Positions 31,378 through 40,115 of a stretch of 64,000 bases of DNA are shown here, in pieces. The stretch comes from Streptomyces galbus (GTDB lineage: Bacteria; Actinomycetota; Actinomycetes; Streptomycetales; Streptomycetaceae). A model generated the notes under the pieces. The model was not told the origin of the DNA and searched no databases. It saw nothing but the letters and a program-made list of their open reading frames with translations. Every line of letters starts with the position of its first letter. Position 1 is the first letter of the stretch. Where the stretch lies: the NCBI RefSeq assembly GCF_005280195.1, contig NZ_SZPR01000017.1:302012-366011 (forward strand), in the 5' to 3' direction. Both the position numbers and the translations under genes were made by a program.

Positions 31378-32345
31378 TTCTGCTTCGCCTCCTCGGCGGC
31401 GGTGATGGCGACGAAGGCCTGCTCCAGACCGAGCCCGGCGACTTCGAGGTTGCGGGGGTAGAGGCCGAGGCCGTAGAGGGCGTGGACGGTCGCGTCGGCG
31501 TCGGAGGACTGGATGCGGACCGTGTGGTGCCCGGGGCCCGCGGCGGGGCCGCCGTGGGACACCGTCAGGGAGGTCAGGAACGGCAGCCCGCGCAGGACTG
31601 CCTCGTCGACGGTGCCCTCCAGGTCGAAGGAGACGCGGCGCGCGCCCGCCTTGGCCTTGATCTCGGCGGCGGTGCCGTCGGCGAGCAGCCGGCCCCGGTG
31701 CAGCACCAGCACCCGGTCGGCGACCGCGTCGGCCTCCTCCAGGTAGTGGGTGGCGAACAGCACCGTACGGCCCTGGTCGGCCTGTTCGCGCAGGGTGGCC
31801 CAGAACGCCTGGCGGGTGGTGACGTCCATGCCGGTGGTCGGCTCGTCCAGCACGATCAGGTCGCTGTCCCCCGCGGTGGCGAGCGCGAAGCGGACCCGCT
31901 GGGCCTGGCCGCCGGAGAGCTTGTCGACCTTGCGGTCGGCGATCTGCGCGACGCCGGCCCGGGTGAGGACGTCGGACACCGGGTAGGACCGCGGGTGCAG
32001 GGCGCAGGCGAGCCGGACCAGTTCGCCGACCGTCACCTCGTCCATCAGCCCGCCGCTCTGCAGCATGGCGCCGACCCGCCCGGCGACGATCGCCTCGCGG
32101 GGACTGGTGCCGAAGACGCGCACCGTGCCGGTGTCGGCGGGCCGCAGTCCGAGCAGCAGGTCGAGGGTGGTGGACTTGCCGGCGCCGTTCGGGCCGAGCA
32201 GCGCCACGGTCTCCCCCGGGTGCAGGGTGAGGCTCAGTCCGTCCACGGCGCGTACGTCGCCGTAGTGCTTGGTCACCTGGTCGAAGGCGACCGCGGGCCG
32301 TGCCGTGTCCCCCGTCGCCGCTGTCGTCGCCTGTGTCGTCGTCAT
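31374..32345 (-). CDS. ABC transporter ATP-binding protein
   Basis: The 323-residue ATPase has Walker A GPNGAGKST at 51-59, signature LSGGQAQRV, Walker B LIVLDEPTTGMD and a C-terminal extension of about 90 residues typical of DrrA/CcmA-like exporters. It powers the permease encoded next. Translation starts at ATG 32345 (MTTTQATTAATG). The operon promoter must lie between the ATG and the palindrome at 32393-32430. Confidence 0.92.
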   Translation of the reverse strand: MTTTQATTAATGDTARPAVAFDQVTKHYGDVRAVDGLSLTLHPGETVALLGPNGAGKSTTLDLLLGLRPADTGTVRVFGTSPREAIVAGRVGAMLQSGGLMDEVTVGELVRLACALHPRSYPVSDVLTRAGVAQIADRKVDKLSGGQAQRVRFALATAGDSDLIVLDEPTTGMDVTTRQAFWATLREQADQGRTVLFATHYLEEADAVADRVLVLHRGRLLADGTAAEIKAKAGARRVSFDLEGTVDEAVLRGLPFLTSLTVSHGGPAAGPGHHTVRIQSSDADATVHALYGLGLYPRNLEVAGLGLEQAFVAITAAEEAKQK

Positions 32346-32392
32346 GCGGCCATCGTGGCCGGGCAGGACGGTGGTCCGGCAGTGTCGGCGGT

Positions 32393-32430
32393 CCTGATCG
32401 CCGCATGACAGATGTCATGCGGCGATCAGG
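32393..32430. promoter_or_regulatory. Perfect 38-bp palindrome, DesR-type operator and/or terminator
   Basis: CCTGATCGCCGCATGACA (32393-32410) and its exact complement (32413-32430) flank GA, giving a core ATGACA-GA-TGTCAT. It is 48 nt upstream of the ABC ATPase start and 8 nt downstream of the stop of the envelope-protein gene. The core has the TGACAnnTGTCA form I recall for NarL-type regulators of ABC/DesKR modules. The same sequence could also fold as a terminator for the upstream gene. Confidence 0.65.
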
Positions 32431-32437
32431 AGGCGGG

Positions 32438-34840
32438 TCAGCTCGGGTCGGTCTCGATGATCGCGACCCGGTCGGTGGTGCTCTTCAGCGCCGGGCGCAG
32501 GGCGCTGATCACGTCCTGGACCGTGACGGGCGTCTTCTGCCCGGTGCCCCGGGTGATGAGCACGCCGTCGAAGGTGCTGCCGTACAGCTCCTTCAGGGCG
32601 GCCTCGTCGTAGCTGTCGACGAGCTTGCCGTCGACCGCCTTGACCCGGAGGAACTTCCACAGGGACTTCTCGGGGCTGAAGGCGATCTGGTGCGTGCCGC
32701 TGCGGACCGTGACCTTCGCGGACATCGCCGGCCGGGCGAAGTCCTTCATCATGCGGTCGACCTCGGCGTTCGACACCGTCGGCTGCTTGGTGGTGGTCGG
32801 GACCCGCACGGTGGTGGGGGCGCCGGTCTCCACCTGGGTGCGGTAGCCCTCCTCGACCGCGGCGGCGGCCCGCTCGGTGTCGATGCCCTGGCCGGCCTTG
32901 CCGTAGACGGGGACGGCCTTGCCCGACTCGAACCTGATGGTGCCGTCGCTCGCGCTGCCGGCGCCGCCCGCGGCGGTCTCCAGGGCCGCGTCGAGCTTCT
33001 CCTCGTCGACCGGCATCTCGGGCTCGACCACGCGCTTCTGGCCGAACAGGGTGCCGATCACCGACACCGGGTTGTAGTCGCTGCGGGCGGCGTCGTCGAC
33101 CGTGGCCTGGAGGTCGAACTGCAGGCCCGCCTGGTCCGGCTTGAGGGTGACCGTCCGCCCGTCGACCGACAGCTTCAGCGCCTGGTTCACCCGCTGGTCG
33201 AAGGCGTCGTCGAGCTTCTTGACGGCGTCGTCGCGGGTGCCGCCGCCGATGTCGACGCCCAGCACGGTGGTGCCCTTGGGCACGTCGGAGTGGTTCATCA
33301 GCAGGCCCGCGCCGTAGGCGCCGACCGCCGCGACGACGACCAGGCCGCCGAGCAGGACCAGCTTGCTGCGGCCCTTCTTCTTGGCCTTCTTGGCGGCGGG
33401 CGCGGGCTTGTTCGGCGCGGAGGGCTCGGTGCGCTGCGCCGGGGTGTGCGGCACGGGCCCGTCGGCGGGCCCGCCCGGCGGGAAGGGGCCGTTGCGGTCG
33501 GCCGGGGGCACGACCGGGATGCCGCTGGTGACGGTGTGGCCGGAGACGTTGTCGGGGCGCGGGAAGCCGGCGGTGGCGGCGGGGTCGGCCGGCTTCTGCG
33601 GGGTGAGGACCGCGGTGTCGTCGCTCAGTCCGCCGCCGGGCAGCCGGGTGCCGGGGGCGGCCGGGGCGCCGGGGTGCGTGCCGGGGCCCGCGGGGCCGTG
33701 GGCGCCGTTCGGGCCCTGACCGTGGGCGCCGGGCACGCCGGTGCCGTCCGGGCCGCCCACCACCGGCAGCGCCGACGTGGTGTCGCCGTTCATGGGGCCG
33801 GTCATGGGCCCGGTGGTGGGCCCGGCCGGGCCGGTGCCGTAGGGGGCGCCGGGGTGCGCCTGGCCGCCCTGGTCGCCGTAGTCGCTGAAGTTCTCGTAAC
33901 CCTGCGGGCCGTGCGGGCCCTGCGGGGCGCCCTGGCCGTTCGGGCCGCCCTGGGTGCCCGGGACGCCGTTCGGGCCGCCGAAGCCCTGCCCGGCGCCGTC
34001 GGTGAACGGGCCGCCCTGGGGCGGCTGTCCGCCGTGTGCGCCGCCCTGCGGGGAGCCGTCGGCGAAGTACGGCAGGCCGTCCGGGCGGGCCTCGCCGCCG
34101 TCCTGGCCGGGACGGGGGCCGCTCTGCGCGGCGGCGTTGATCGCCTCGGTGACGTCGAAGGAGCCGGTGCCGCCGCCGTGCCCGGGGGCCACGGGCCCGC
34201 CGGTGGCGCCGGGCAGGCCGGCGCCGTTGGTGGAGCCGGGACGCGCCGTGCCCGGCGCCCCCATGGAGCCGACCACGCCACCGGGCCGTCCGGCACCGGG
34301 TCGTGCGGTCGCGCCGGGGCCGCCCGGCGCCGTGGGGGCGCCGGGAGCCGCACCGGTGACCGCGCCGGGGCCGGCGGCCGAACCGCCCGGCGTCCCGGCA
34401 CCGTTGGGCGCGCCGCCGCCCGGACCGCCCTTGACGGCGGGCGACTTGCGGGGCGCGAACCAGTCGCTGGTCTTGTCCTCGCCCGCCGCGGCGCCGTCGG
34501 CCGGCGCCTGCGCGGCGGGCCGGTCCGGCCCGGCGGGGGGCGCGGCGTCCGCGGCTCGGGCGTCGGGGCCGGTGTCCTCCGCCGCGGCCTCCGCCTCCGC
34601 CTCCGTGACGGGCTTGCGCACGACGACCGGCGGAATCGGCCGGGACCCGGGGATGTTGATGCGGATCCGGGTCGTCAGCGTGGTCTCGGTCTTGCGTTCC
34701 TCCGGCTGCGTCGCCGAACGCCCCGCGTCCGTACCGCCGGCGGGGACCACGGGGGTCCCGTACGGCGGCGTACCCGAGGGGTATGCGGCTCCGCCGCGCC
34801 CGTTGGGCCCGGAGGACGGAGTGTCAGTTTCACGACTCAA
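32438..34840 (-). CDS. Large membrane protein with Gly/Pro-rich cytoplasmic region and PG_binding_4/VanW-like module
   Basis: The 800-residue protein has about 490 residues of low-complexity Gly/Pro/Ala/Gln sequence (for example GPHGPQGYENFSDYGDQG and QGGPNGQGAPQGP), then Lys-rich AAKKAKKKGRSKLVLLGG before one membrane helix at about 500-520. Extracellular modules follow, starting with PKGTTVLGVDIGGGTRDDAVK, a signature of putative peptidoglycan-binding domain 4 (VanW-associated) proteins. Two related modules are visible (LDDAFDQRVNQALKLSVDG and VEEGYRTQVETGAPTTVRVP). VanW itself is not obvious at the C-terminus. The cytoplasmic tail could be a docking or phase-separating region; that is inference. 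The stop is 8 nt from the palindrome. Confidence 0.8.
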   Translation of the reverse strand: MSRETDTPSSGPNGRGGAAYPSGTPPYGTPVVPAGGTDAGRSATQPEERKTETTLTTRIRINIPGSRPIPPVVVRKPVTEAEAEAAAEDTGPDARAADAAPPAGPDRPAAQAPADGAAAGEDKTSDWFAPRKSPAVKGGPGGGAPNGAGTPGGSAAGPGAVTGAAPGAPTAPGGPGATARPGAGRPGGVVGSMGAPGTARPGSTNGAGLPGATGGPVAPGHGGGTGSFDVTEAINAAAQSGPRPGQDGGEARPDGLPYFADGSPQGGAHGGQPPQGGPFTDGAGQGFGGPNGVPGTQGGPNGQGAPQGPHGPQGYENFSDYGDQGGQAHPGAPYGTGPAGPTTGPMTGPMNGDTTSALPVVGGPDGTGVPGAHGQGPNGAHGPAGPGTHPGAPAAPGTRLPGGGLSDDTAVLTPQKPADPAATAGFPRPDNVSGHTVTSGIPVVPPADRNGPFPPGGPADGPVPHTPAQRTEPSAPNKPAPAAKKAKKKGRSKLVLLGGLVVVAAVGAYGAGLLMNHSDVPKGTTVLGVDIGGGTRDDAVKKLDDAFDQRVNQALKLSVDGRTVTLKPDQAGLQFDLQATVDDAARSDYNPVSVIGTLFGQKRVVEPEMPVDEEKLDAALETAAGGAGSASDGTIRFESGKAVPVYGKAGQGIDTERAAAAVEEGYRTQVETGAPTTVRVPTTTKQPTVSNAEVDRMMKDFARPAMSAKVTVRSGTHQIAFSPEKSLWKFLRVKAVDGKLVDSYDEAALKELYGSTFDGVLITRGTGQKTPVTVQDVISALRPALKSTTDRVAIIETDPS

Positions 34841-34994
34841 GGCAGGTTCTCCAGATTGGCTCCGCCGCCCGCCACGACCTCACGGGCAGCTCGGCGGCGC
34901 GCACCACCATACTGGCCACTTCTGGCGTGTATCCCATGACCGCCGGGGAAACCATCACCGGATACGCACGCTCACTCGGTGGCGAAGTGGTACG

Positions 34995-35405
34995 TCACTT
35001 GCCAAGTCGGACGTCGTGGTCGGCCGGTTGCCCCAGGGGGGCGAGCGTGGCACAGATCACAGCCAGCGCCATGCCTCCGAGGATGAAGAGGTAGGAGCCG
35101 CCGCCCGCGCCGAACAGGAAGTCGCCTTCCGGCCGCGCGGTGATGAGCAGGACTACGGCGACCATCCAGCCGGCCGCCGGGGCGACGGCGCCGCCGCGGC
35201 TGCGGGCCAGCCGGGCCCCGCCGAGGAACAGGCCGGCCGCGCCCGCGAGGGCGAGCAGCAGGCCGCCCGGGAACCAGCCGGCCTGCACCAGCGATCCGGC
35301 GGCGCCGGTGACCGCGCCGAGCACCAGCAGCCCCAGGTAGCCGGCCGCCCGGCCGGCGGAGGGGGGCCGCAGCGGCTCGGCGAGCAGGGAGCCCCGCCCG
35401 GTCAT
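34995..35405 (-). CDS. DUF6113 family membrane protein
   Basis: The 136-residue protein has about four membrane helices (GYLGLLVLGAVTGAAGSLV, GGLLLALAGAAGLFLGG, AAGWMVAVVLLIT and LFILGGMALAVICATLA) separated by short charged loops. It matches my memory of DUF6113, found beside mshB in streptomycetes. Function is unknown. ATG 35405 overlaps the mshB stop by 4 nt (ATGA), so it is co-translated with the mycothiol enzyme. Confidence 0.78.
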   Translation of the reverse strand: MTGRGSLLAEPLRPPSAGRAAGYLGLLVLGAVTGAAGSLVQAGWFPGGLLLALAGAAGLFLGGARLARSRGGAVAPAAGWMVAVVLLITARPEGDFLFGAGGGSYLFILGGMALAVICATLAPLGQPADHDVRLGK

Positions 35406-36268
35406 CGGGTCACCGCCCCGACGCCGGCGAACAGGTCGCTCTCGCGGCCCCGGGGACGCTCACCGCGCACCAACTCGTAGTACTCGGTGGTGAACAGGGG
35501 TTGGGCGAGTGCGTTGGAGAGCGCGAAGTACGGCGCGTCGGGCGCGACGTCGATCTGGGTGGCGTGCGCGCGCATCGCGGCGGCCTTCGCGCCGGCGTAC
35601 GCGGTGCCGTCGATGGCGGTGGTGACCCGGTCGTCGTCGACGACACCGGGCAGGTCGTCGACGGCGGCCACCCGGTCGAAGGGCAGCCCGGGCAGGTCCG
35701 CGCGCAGCCGCGCGAAGGCGTCCTCGGCGACGGAGCGCGGGATGCGGTTCCAGTAGACCTTCGGGACGGCCCAGCCCGCCCCGGCGGCCAGGTCGACGGC
35801 GCGCATCGCGACGCGGTGGGCCTGGATGTGGTCGGGGTGGCCGTAGCCGCCGTGGTCGTCGTAGGTGACGACGACCTGGGGGCGGGTGCGCAGGACGACC
35901 TCGGCGAGGGAGGCGGCGGCGGTGTCGACGTCGGCCTGCCAGAAGCAGCCGGGGTCGTCGTTGTCGGGCAGGCCCATCATCCCGGAGTCGCCGTAGCGGC
36001 TGGCGCCGCCGAGCAGAGCGGAGTCGGTGACGCCGAGTTCGCGCAGGGCGGCGGCCAGTTCGCCCAGCCGGTGCTCCCCCAGCGCGGCGCCGGTCAGGTG
36101 CCGCAGCGGCGGCGGGATCACCTCGCCGCGCTCGCCCAGGGTGCAGGTGACCAGGGTCACCTGGGCACCCTCGGCGGCGTACCGCGCCATGGTCGCGCCG
36201 TTGTTGATCGACTCGTCGTCCGGGTGCGCGTGCACCAGCAGCAGGCGACGCGCGGGCAGTTCCGTCAT
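35402..36268 (-). CDS. mshB: N-acetyl-GlcN-inositol deacetylase of mycothiol biosynthesis
   Basis: The 288-residue protein has the MshB zinc site: H15 and D18 in VHAHPDDESINNGAT and H147 in GHPDHIQAHR, with D17 as the general base. It removes the acetyl group from GlcNAc-Ins to give GlcN-Ins, the third step in making mycothiol, the main thiol of actinobacteria. ATG 36268 reads MTELPARRLLLVHAHPDD. It heads a two-gene operon with the DUF6113 protein. Length and motifs match S. coelicolor and M. tuberculosis MshB. Confidence 0.95.
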   Translation of the reverse strand: MTELPARRLLLVHAHPDDESINNGATMARYAAEGAQVTLVTCTLGERGEVIPPPLRHLTGAALGEHRLGELAAALRELGVTDSALLGGASRYGDSGMMGLPDNDDPGCFWQADVDTAAASLAEVVLRTRPQVVVTYDDHGGYGHPDHIQAHRVAMRAVDLAAGAGWAVPKVYWNRIPRSVAEDAFARLRADLPGLPFDRVAAVDDLPGVVDDDRVTTAIDGTAYAGAKAAAMRAHATQIDVAPDAPYFALSNALAQPLFTTEYYELVRGERPRGRESDLFAGVGAVTR

Positions 36269-36344
36269 GCAGCCACCCTACGAGCCGGGCATACTCCCGC
36301 CGCGCAGGGGCAGACGGACGGAACGACGTGCCCGCGCGCCCGGC

Positions 36345-36539
36345 TCAGAACTTGATGCTGCCGATCATGCTCGCCACGCTCGTCGTCAGGTCGCTGATCG
36401 TGGGCGCGACCGTCGAGGAGGCGAGGTAGAAGCCGAGCAGGATGCAGACAACCGCGTGACCGCCCTTCAGGCCTGACTTCTTGACCAGCAAGAAGACGAT
36501 GATCGCCAGCAGCACCACCGCCGAAATCGAGAGTGCCAC
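36345..36539 (-). CDS. Small two-helix membrane protein, 64 residues
   Basis: The GTG start (36539) follows GGAGGTGA and the ORF encodes 64 residues with two hydrophobic segments: ALSISAVVLLAIIVFLLVKK and GHAVVCILLGFYLASSTVA, a short loop with KSGLKGG between, and an ISDLTTSVASMIGSIKF tail. Similar small membrane proteins occur in several copies in Streptomyces, often beside conjugation or septum-linked genes, but a function is not established. It is 76 nt upstream of mshB on the same strand and separated from the divergent peptidase gene by 185 nt without recognised features. Confidence 0.8.
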   Translation of the reverse strand: MALSISAVVLLAIIVFLLVKKSGLKGGHAVVCILLGFYLASSTVAPTISDLTTSVASMIGSIKF

Positions 36540-36724
36540 GGCGGCTCACCTCCAAGAACCCGGGTACGTGGGGGACAGAGCGAGGGAACTTGTACATCCA
36601 TACAGCAGCCGGCAGGTTCATACCCACGCAGCGCTATTGATCATAACTACGGGTGCGCGCGCATCGGTCGGCGCACGGACGCGCAAGGGGGCGCATGGCC
36701 AATCACGGCCCATAGGGTCGGGAC

Positions 36725-38869
36725 ATGACGACCGAGTCCGACTCCTTCCCCCGGCGGCACGCCCGCACCCAGCGTTTCACCCTCGGCGCGCCGCGTTCGT
36801 TCACCGTCGCCCCCGACGGCTCGCGTGTCGCGTTCCTGCGCTCGCGCTCCGGTACGGACCGGGCGAACGCCCTGTGGGTCCTGGACCCCGCGGACGGCGC
36901 CGAGCGCCCGGCCGCCGACCCCCGCGCCCTGCTCGGCGGGGCCGCGGAGAACCTCTCCCCCGAGGAGCGGGCGCGCCGCGAGCGCAGCCGCGAGGGGGGC
37001 GCGGGCATCGTCGCGTACGCCACCGACGAGGCCGTGGAACTGGCGTCTTTCGCCTTGTCGGGCCGACTGTTCACGGCGGATCTGCGGGCCGGGACGGCCC
37101 GTGAACTGCCCGCCGCCGCGCCGGTGATCGACCCCCGCCCCGCCCCCGACGGCCGGCACGTCGCGTACGTCTCCGCGGGCGCCCTGCGCGTGGTGGGCGT
37201 CGACGGGGACGGCGACCGGGTGCTGGCCGGGCCGGACCCGGAGGCCGGCCGGGCGGACGGCGGCACCGTCACCTACGGCCTGGCCGAGTTCGTCGCGGCC
37301 GAGGAGATGGACCGTGCGCGCGGCTTCTGGTGGTCCCCGCGCTCGGACCGGCTGCTGGTGGCACGGGTGGACGACACGCCGGTGCGCCGGTGGTGGATCG
37401 CGGACCCGGCCCACCCGGAACGTGACCCACAGCACGTCCCCTATCCGGCGGCCGGCACCCCCAACGCGGACGTCCGGCTGCTCGTCGTCGGGCTCGACGG
37501 GGCGCGCACGGAGGTCGCCTGGGACCGGCAGCGCTACCCGTACCTGGCGCGAGTGCACTGGTCAGCGGCGGGTGCCCCGCTGCTGCTCGTCCAGGCCCGC
37601 GACCAGCGCAGCCAGCTCTACCTGGCGGTCGACCCGGACACCGGGGCGACCCGGATGGTGCATGCCGACGAAGATCCAGTTTGGCTGGATCTTTTCGCCG
37701 GGGTGCCCTGCTGGAGCCCCTCGGGCCGGCTGGTGCGGATCGCCGACGAAGGGGGCGCGCGGGTCCTCGCGGTGGGCGAACGGCCGCTGACCGGGGCGCA
37801 GTTGCACGTGCGCGCCGTGCTGGACGTGGGCGCCGACGACGTGCTGGTCACGGCGTCGGCCGGGCAGGACGCGGAGCGGCCCGAGACCGGCGAGGTGCAC
37901 GTGTACCGCGTGAACGAGCTGGGCTGGGAGCGCGTGTCGCAGGAGCCGGGCGTGCACTCGGCGGTGCGTTCCGGGCGGGTCACGGTCCTGGTGTCGGCGG
38001 CGCTGGACCGGCCCGGCAGCCGGGTGCTGGTGCTGCGGGACGGCAAGCCGGCCGCCACGGTGGCCTCGCATGCCGCGGACCCCGGCCTCACCCCGCGCGT
38101 GACGCTCACCGAGGGGGGCGCACGGCACATCCCGTGCGCCGTGCTTATGCCTACGGACTACCCCGGTGACACCTCCCTGCCGGTTCTGCTCGACCCCTAC
38201 GGCGGACCGCACGGCCCGCGCGTCGTCGCGGCCCACAACGCCCACCTGACCTCCCAGTGGTTCGCCGACCAGGGCTTCGCGGTGGTCGTCGCCGACGGCC
38301 GGGGCACGCCGGGCCGCTCCCCCGGCTGGGAGAAGGCGGTGCACCGTGACTTCACGGTGTCCCTGGACGACCAGGTCGAGGCGCTCCAGGACCTCGCGCG
38401 GCGCTACCCGCTCGACCTGTCCCGGGTGGCGATCCGCGGCTGGTCGTACGGCGGTTACCTGGCCGCCCTCGCGGTGCTGCGCCGCCCCGACGTCTTCCAC
38501 GCCGGCGTCGCGGGCGCCCCGGTGACCGACTGGCGGCTGTACGACACCCACTACACCGAGCGCTACCTCGGTGACCCGGCCGCCGACGCGGCGACGTACG
38601 CGCGCAGTTCGCTGGTGACCGACGACGGGCTGTCCGACCCGGCCGAGCCGCACCGCCCGCTGATGATCGTGCACGGCCTGGCGGACGACAACGTGGTGGT
38701 CGCGCACTCCCTGCGGCTGTCCTCGGCCCTGCTCGCCGCGGGCCGCCCGCACGAGGTGCTCCCCCTGTCCGGCGTCACCCACATGACCCCGCAGGAGCAG
38801 GTCGCGGAGAACCTGCTGCTGCTCCAGGTGGACTTCCTCAAGCGCGCCCTGGGCCTGTCGGCGGGCTGA
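36725..38869 (+). CDS. S9 family dipeptidyl/prolyl peptidase
   Basis: The 714-residue protein has an N-terminal beta-propeller (about 20-460: FTVAPDGSRVAFLRSRSGTD and repeated blades such as RPAPDGRHVAYVSAGALRVV) and a C-terminal alpha/beta-hydrolase domain. The catalytic Ser is in GWSYGGYLAAL, Asp in HGLADDNVVV and His in GVTHMTPQ, as in DPP IV. There is no signal peptide, so it is probably cytosolic and digests imported peptides. ATG 36725 starts MTTESDSFPRRHA; GGG-rich sequence upstream gives only a weak SD. It lies next to a peptide-import operon and its end converges on that operon at a hairpin. Confidence 0.93.
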   Translation: MTTESDSFPRRHARTQRFTLGAPRSFTVAPDGSRVAFLRSRSGTDRANALWVLDPADGAERPAADPRALLGGAAENLSPEERARRERSREGGAGIVAYATDEAVELASFALSGRLFTADLRAGTARELPAAAPVIDPRPAPDGRHVAYVSAGALRVVGVDGDGDRVLAGPDPEAGRADGGTVTYGLAEFVAAEEMDRARGFWWSPRSDRLLVARVDDTPVRRWWIADPAHPERDPQHVPYPAAGTPNADVRLLVVGLDGARTEVAWDRQRYPYLARVHWSAAGAPLLLVQARDQRSQLYLAVDPDTGATRMVHADEDPVWLDLFAGVPCWSPSGRLVRIADEGGARVLAVGERPLTGAQLHVRAVLDVGADDVLVTASAGQDAERPETGEVHVYRVNELGWERVSQEPGVHSAVRSGRVTVLVSAALDRPGSRVLVLRDGKPAATVASHAADPGLTPRVTLTEGGARHIPCAVLMPTDYPGDTSLPVLLDPYGGPHGPRVVAAHNAHLTSQWFADQGFAVVVADGRGTPGRSPGWEKAVHRDFTVSLDDQVEALQDLARRYPLDLSRVAIRGWSYGGYLAALAVLRRPDVFHAGVAGAPVTDWRLYDTHYTERYLGDPAADAATYARSSLVTDDGLSDPAEPHRPLMIVHGLADDNVVVAHSLRLSSALLAAGRPHEVLPLSGVTHMTPQEQVAENLLLLQVDFLKRALGLSAG
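37671..37693 (+). terminator. Intragenic terminator-like hairpin in the S9 peptidase gene
   Basis: AAGATCCAG (37671-37679) pairs exactly with CTGGATCTT (37685-37693) around TTTGG, followed by TTCG. The local base composition is much lower in GC than the flanking coding sequence. The frame stays open through codons for ADEDPVWLDLFAGV. Confidence 0.55.
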
Positions 38870-38882
38870 GCACGGGCACGGC

Positions 38883-38919
38883 ACGGGCCGGGGGCGACAT
38901 GGCTGCGTCCCCGGCCCGT
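38883..38919. terminator. Hairpin terminator between peptidase and peptide-transport genes
   Basis: ACGGGCCGGGG (38883-38893) and CCCCGGCCCGT (38909-38919) pair exactly with a 15-nt loop between two convergent transcription units. The remaining gap to 39029 shows nothing else. Confidence 0.8.
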
Positions 38920-39029
38920 TACGGCACCCGCACGGCCGTACGCCGTCCAGCGTGACGCGTCGGTATATCGGTGCCGGGTCGGCCGAGTTGCCTGCGTGTT
39001 AAGCACGGGGCCGCCCACCGGGCCCTCCC

Positions 39030-40115
39030 CTACGCCGGCCGCCCGGGCCCGTCCGCCGGGGGCAGGAAGCGGTCGCCCCGCGGGTCCGTCTCCGGGGGCA
39101 CCACCTGTTTCTCCTCGGCGAAGTGGCACGCCGAGGGGTGCGCCGCGGGCCCCGGCGCTCCCCGGAACGCCTCCGGCACCGCGAGCAGCGGCACTTCCTC
39201 GGCGCACCGCGGCTGCGCCTTGAAGCAGCGCGTGCGGAAGCGGCAGCCGGACGGGATGTTCGTCGGGGAGGGCACGTCGCCGGTGAGGATGATCCGCTCG
39301 CGGTGCTCGCGGGCCTCCGGGTCGGGCACCGGAACGGCGGACAGCAGCGCCTGGGTGTAGGGGTGGGTGGGGTGGTCGTAGATCTGCTCGTCGGTGCCGA
39401 TCTCCACGATCCGGCCGAGGTACATCACCCCGACCCGGTCCGAGATGTGCCGGACGATCGACAGGTCGTGCGCGATGAAGACGTAGGAGAGGTCGAACTC
39501 CTGCTGCAGCCCGGCCAGCAGGTTGATCACCTGCGCCTGCACCGAGACGTCCAGCGCGGACACCGGCTCGTCGGCGACGATCACCTCGGGGCGCAGGGCC
39601 AGGCCCCGGGCGATGCCGATGCGCTGGCGCTGGCCGCCGGAGAACTGGTGCGGATAGCGGTTGATGTACTCGGGGTTGAGCCCGACGACGTCCAGCAGCT
39701 CCTGCACCCTGCGGCGCCGGTCGCCCTTGGGCGCCACCTCGGGGTGGATCTCGTAGGGCTCCCCGATGATGTCGCCGACGGTCATCCGGGGGTTGAGGGA
39801 GGTGTACGGGTCCTGGAAGACCATCTGGATGTTGCGGCGGACGGCCTTGAGGGCGCGGCCGGACAGCTCGGTGACGTCCTCGCCCTTGTACCGGATCGAA
39901 CCGGCCGTCGGCCGCTCCAGGTGGACCAGCATCTTGGCGACCGTGGACTTGCCGCAGCCCGACTCGCCGACGATGCCGAGGGTCTCGCCCCGGCCGAGCG
40001 TGAAGTCGACGCCGTCGACGGCCTTGACGGCGCCGATCTGCTTCTTGAGCAGGACGCCCTGGGTCAGCGGGTAGTGCTTGACGAGCCCGTCGACCTGAAG
40101 AATCGGCTCAGGCAT
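39030..40115 (-). CDS. Peptide ABC transporter ATP-binding protein (OppF/DppF type)
   Basis: The 361-residue ATPase has Walker A GESGCGKST, signature FSGGQRQRIGIA, Walker B EVIVADEPVSALD and the OppF-type C-terminal extension with RFRTRCFKAQPRC, whose Cys residues bind a 4Fe-4S cluster in related proteins. It partners OppD to power peptide import. ATG 40115 overlaps the OppD gene by 8 nt. It is the last gene of the first peptide operon. The extra C-terminal tail (KQVVPPETDPRGDRF) is Pro-rich. Confidence 0.92.
   Translation of the reverse strand: MPEPILQVDGLVKHYPLTQGVLLKKQIGAVKAVDGVDFTLGRGETLGIVGESGCGKSTVAKMLVHLERPTAGSIRYKGEDVTELSGRALKAVRRNIQMVFQDPYTSLNPRMTVGDIIGEPYEIHPEVAPKGDRRRRVQELLDVVGLNPEYINRYPHQFSGGQRQRIGIARGLALRPEVIVADEPVSALDVSVQAQVINLLAGLQQEFDLSYVFIAHDLSIVRHISDRVGVMYLGRIVEIGTDEQIYDHPTHPYTQALLSAVPVPDPEAREHRERIILTGDVPSPTNIPSGCRFRTRCFKAQPRCAEEVPLLAVPEAFRGAPGPAAHPSACHFAEEKQVVPPETDPRGDRFLPPADGPGRPA

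Noticed and set aside
36725..38869. Secreted S9 peptidase
   Set aside because: The N-terminus lacks any hydrophobic signal segment; cytosolic location is more likely.
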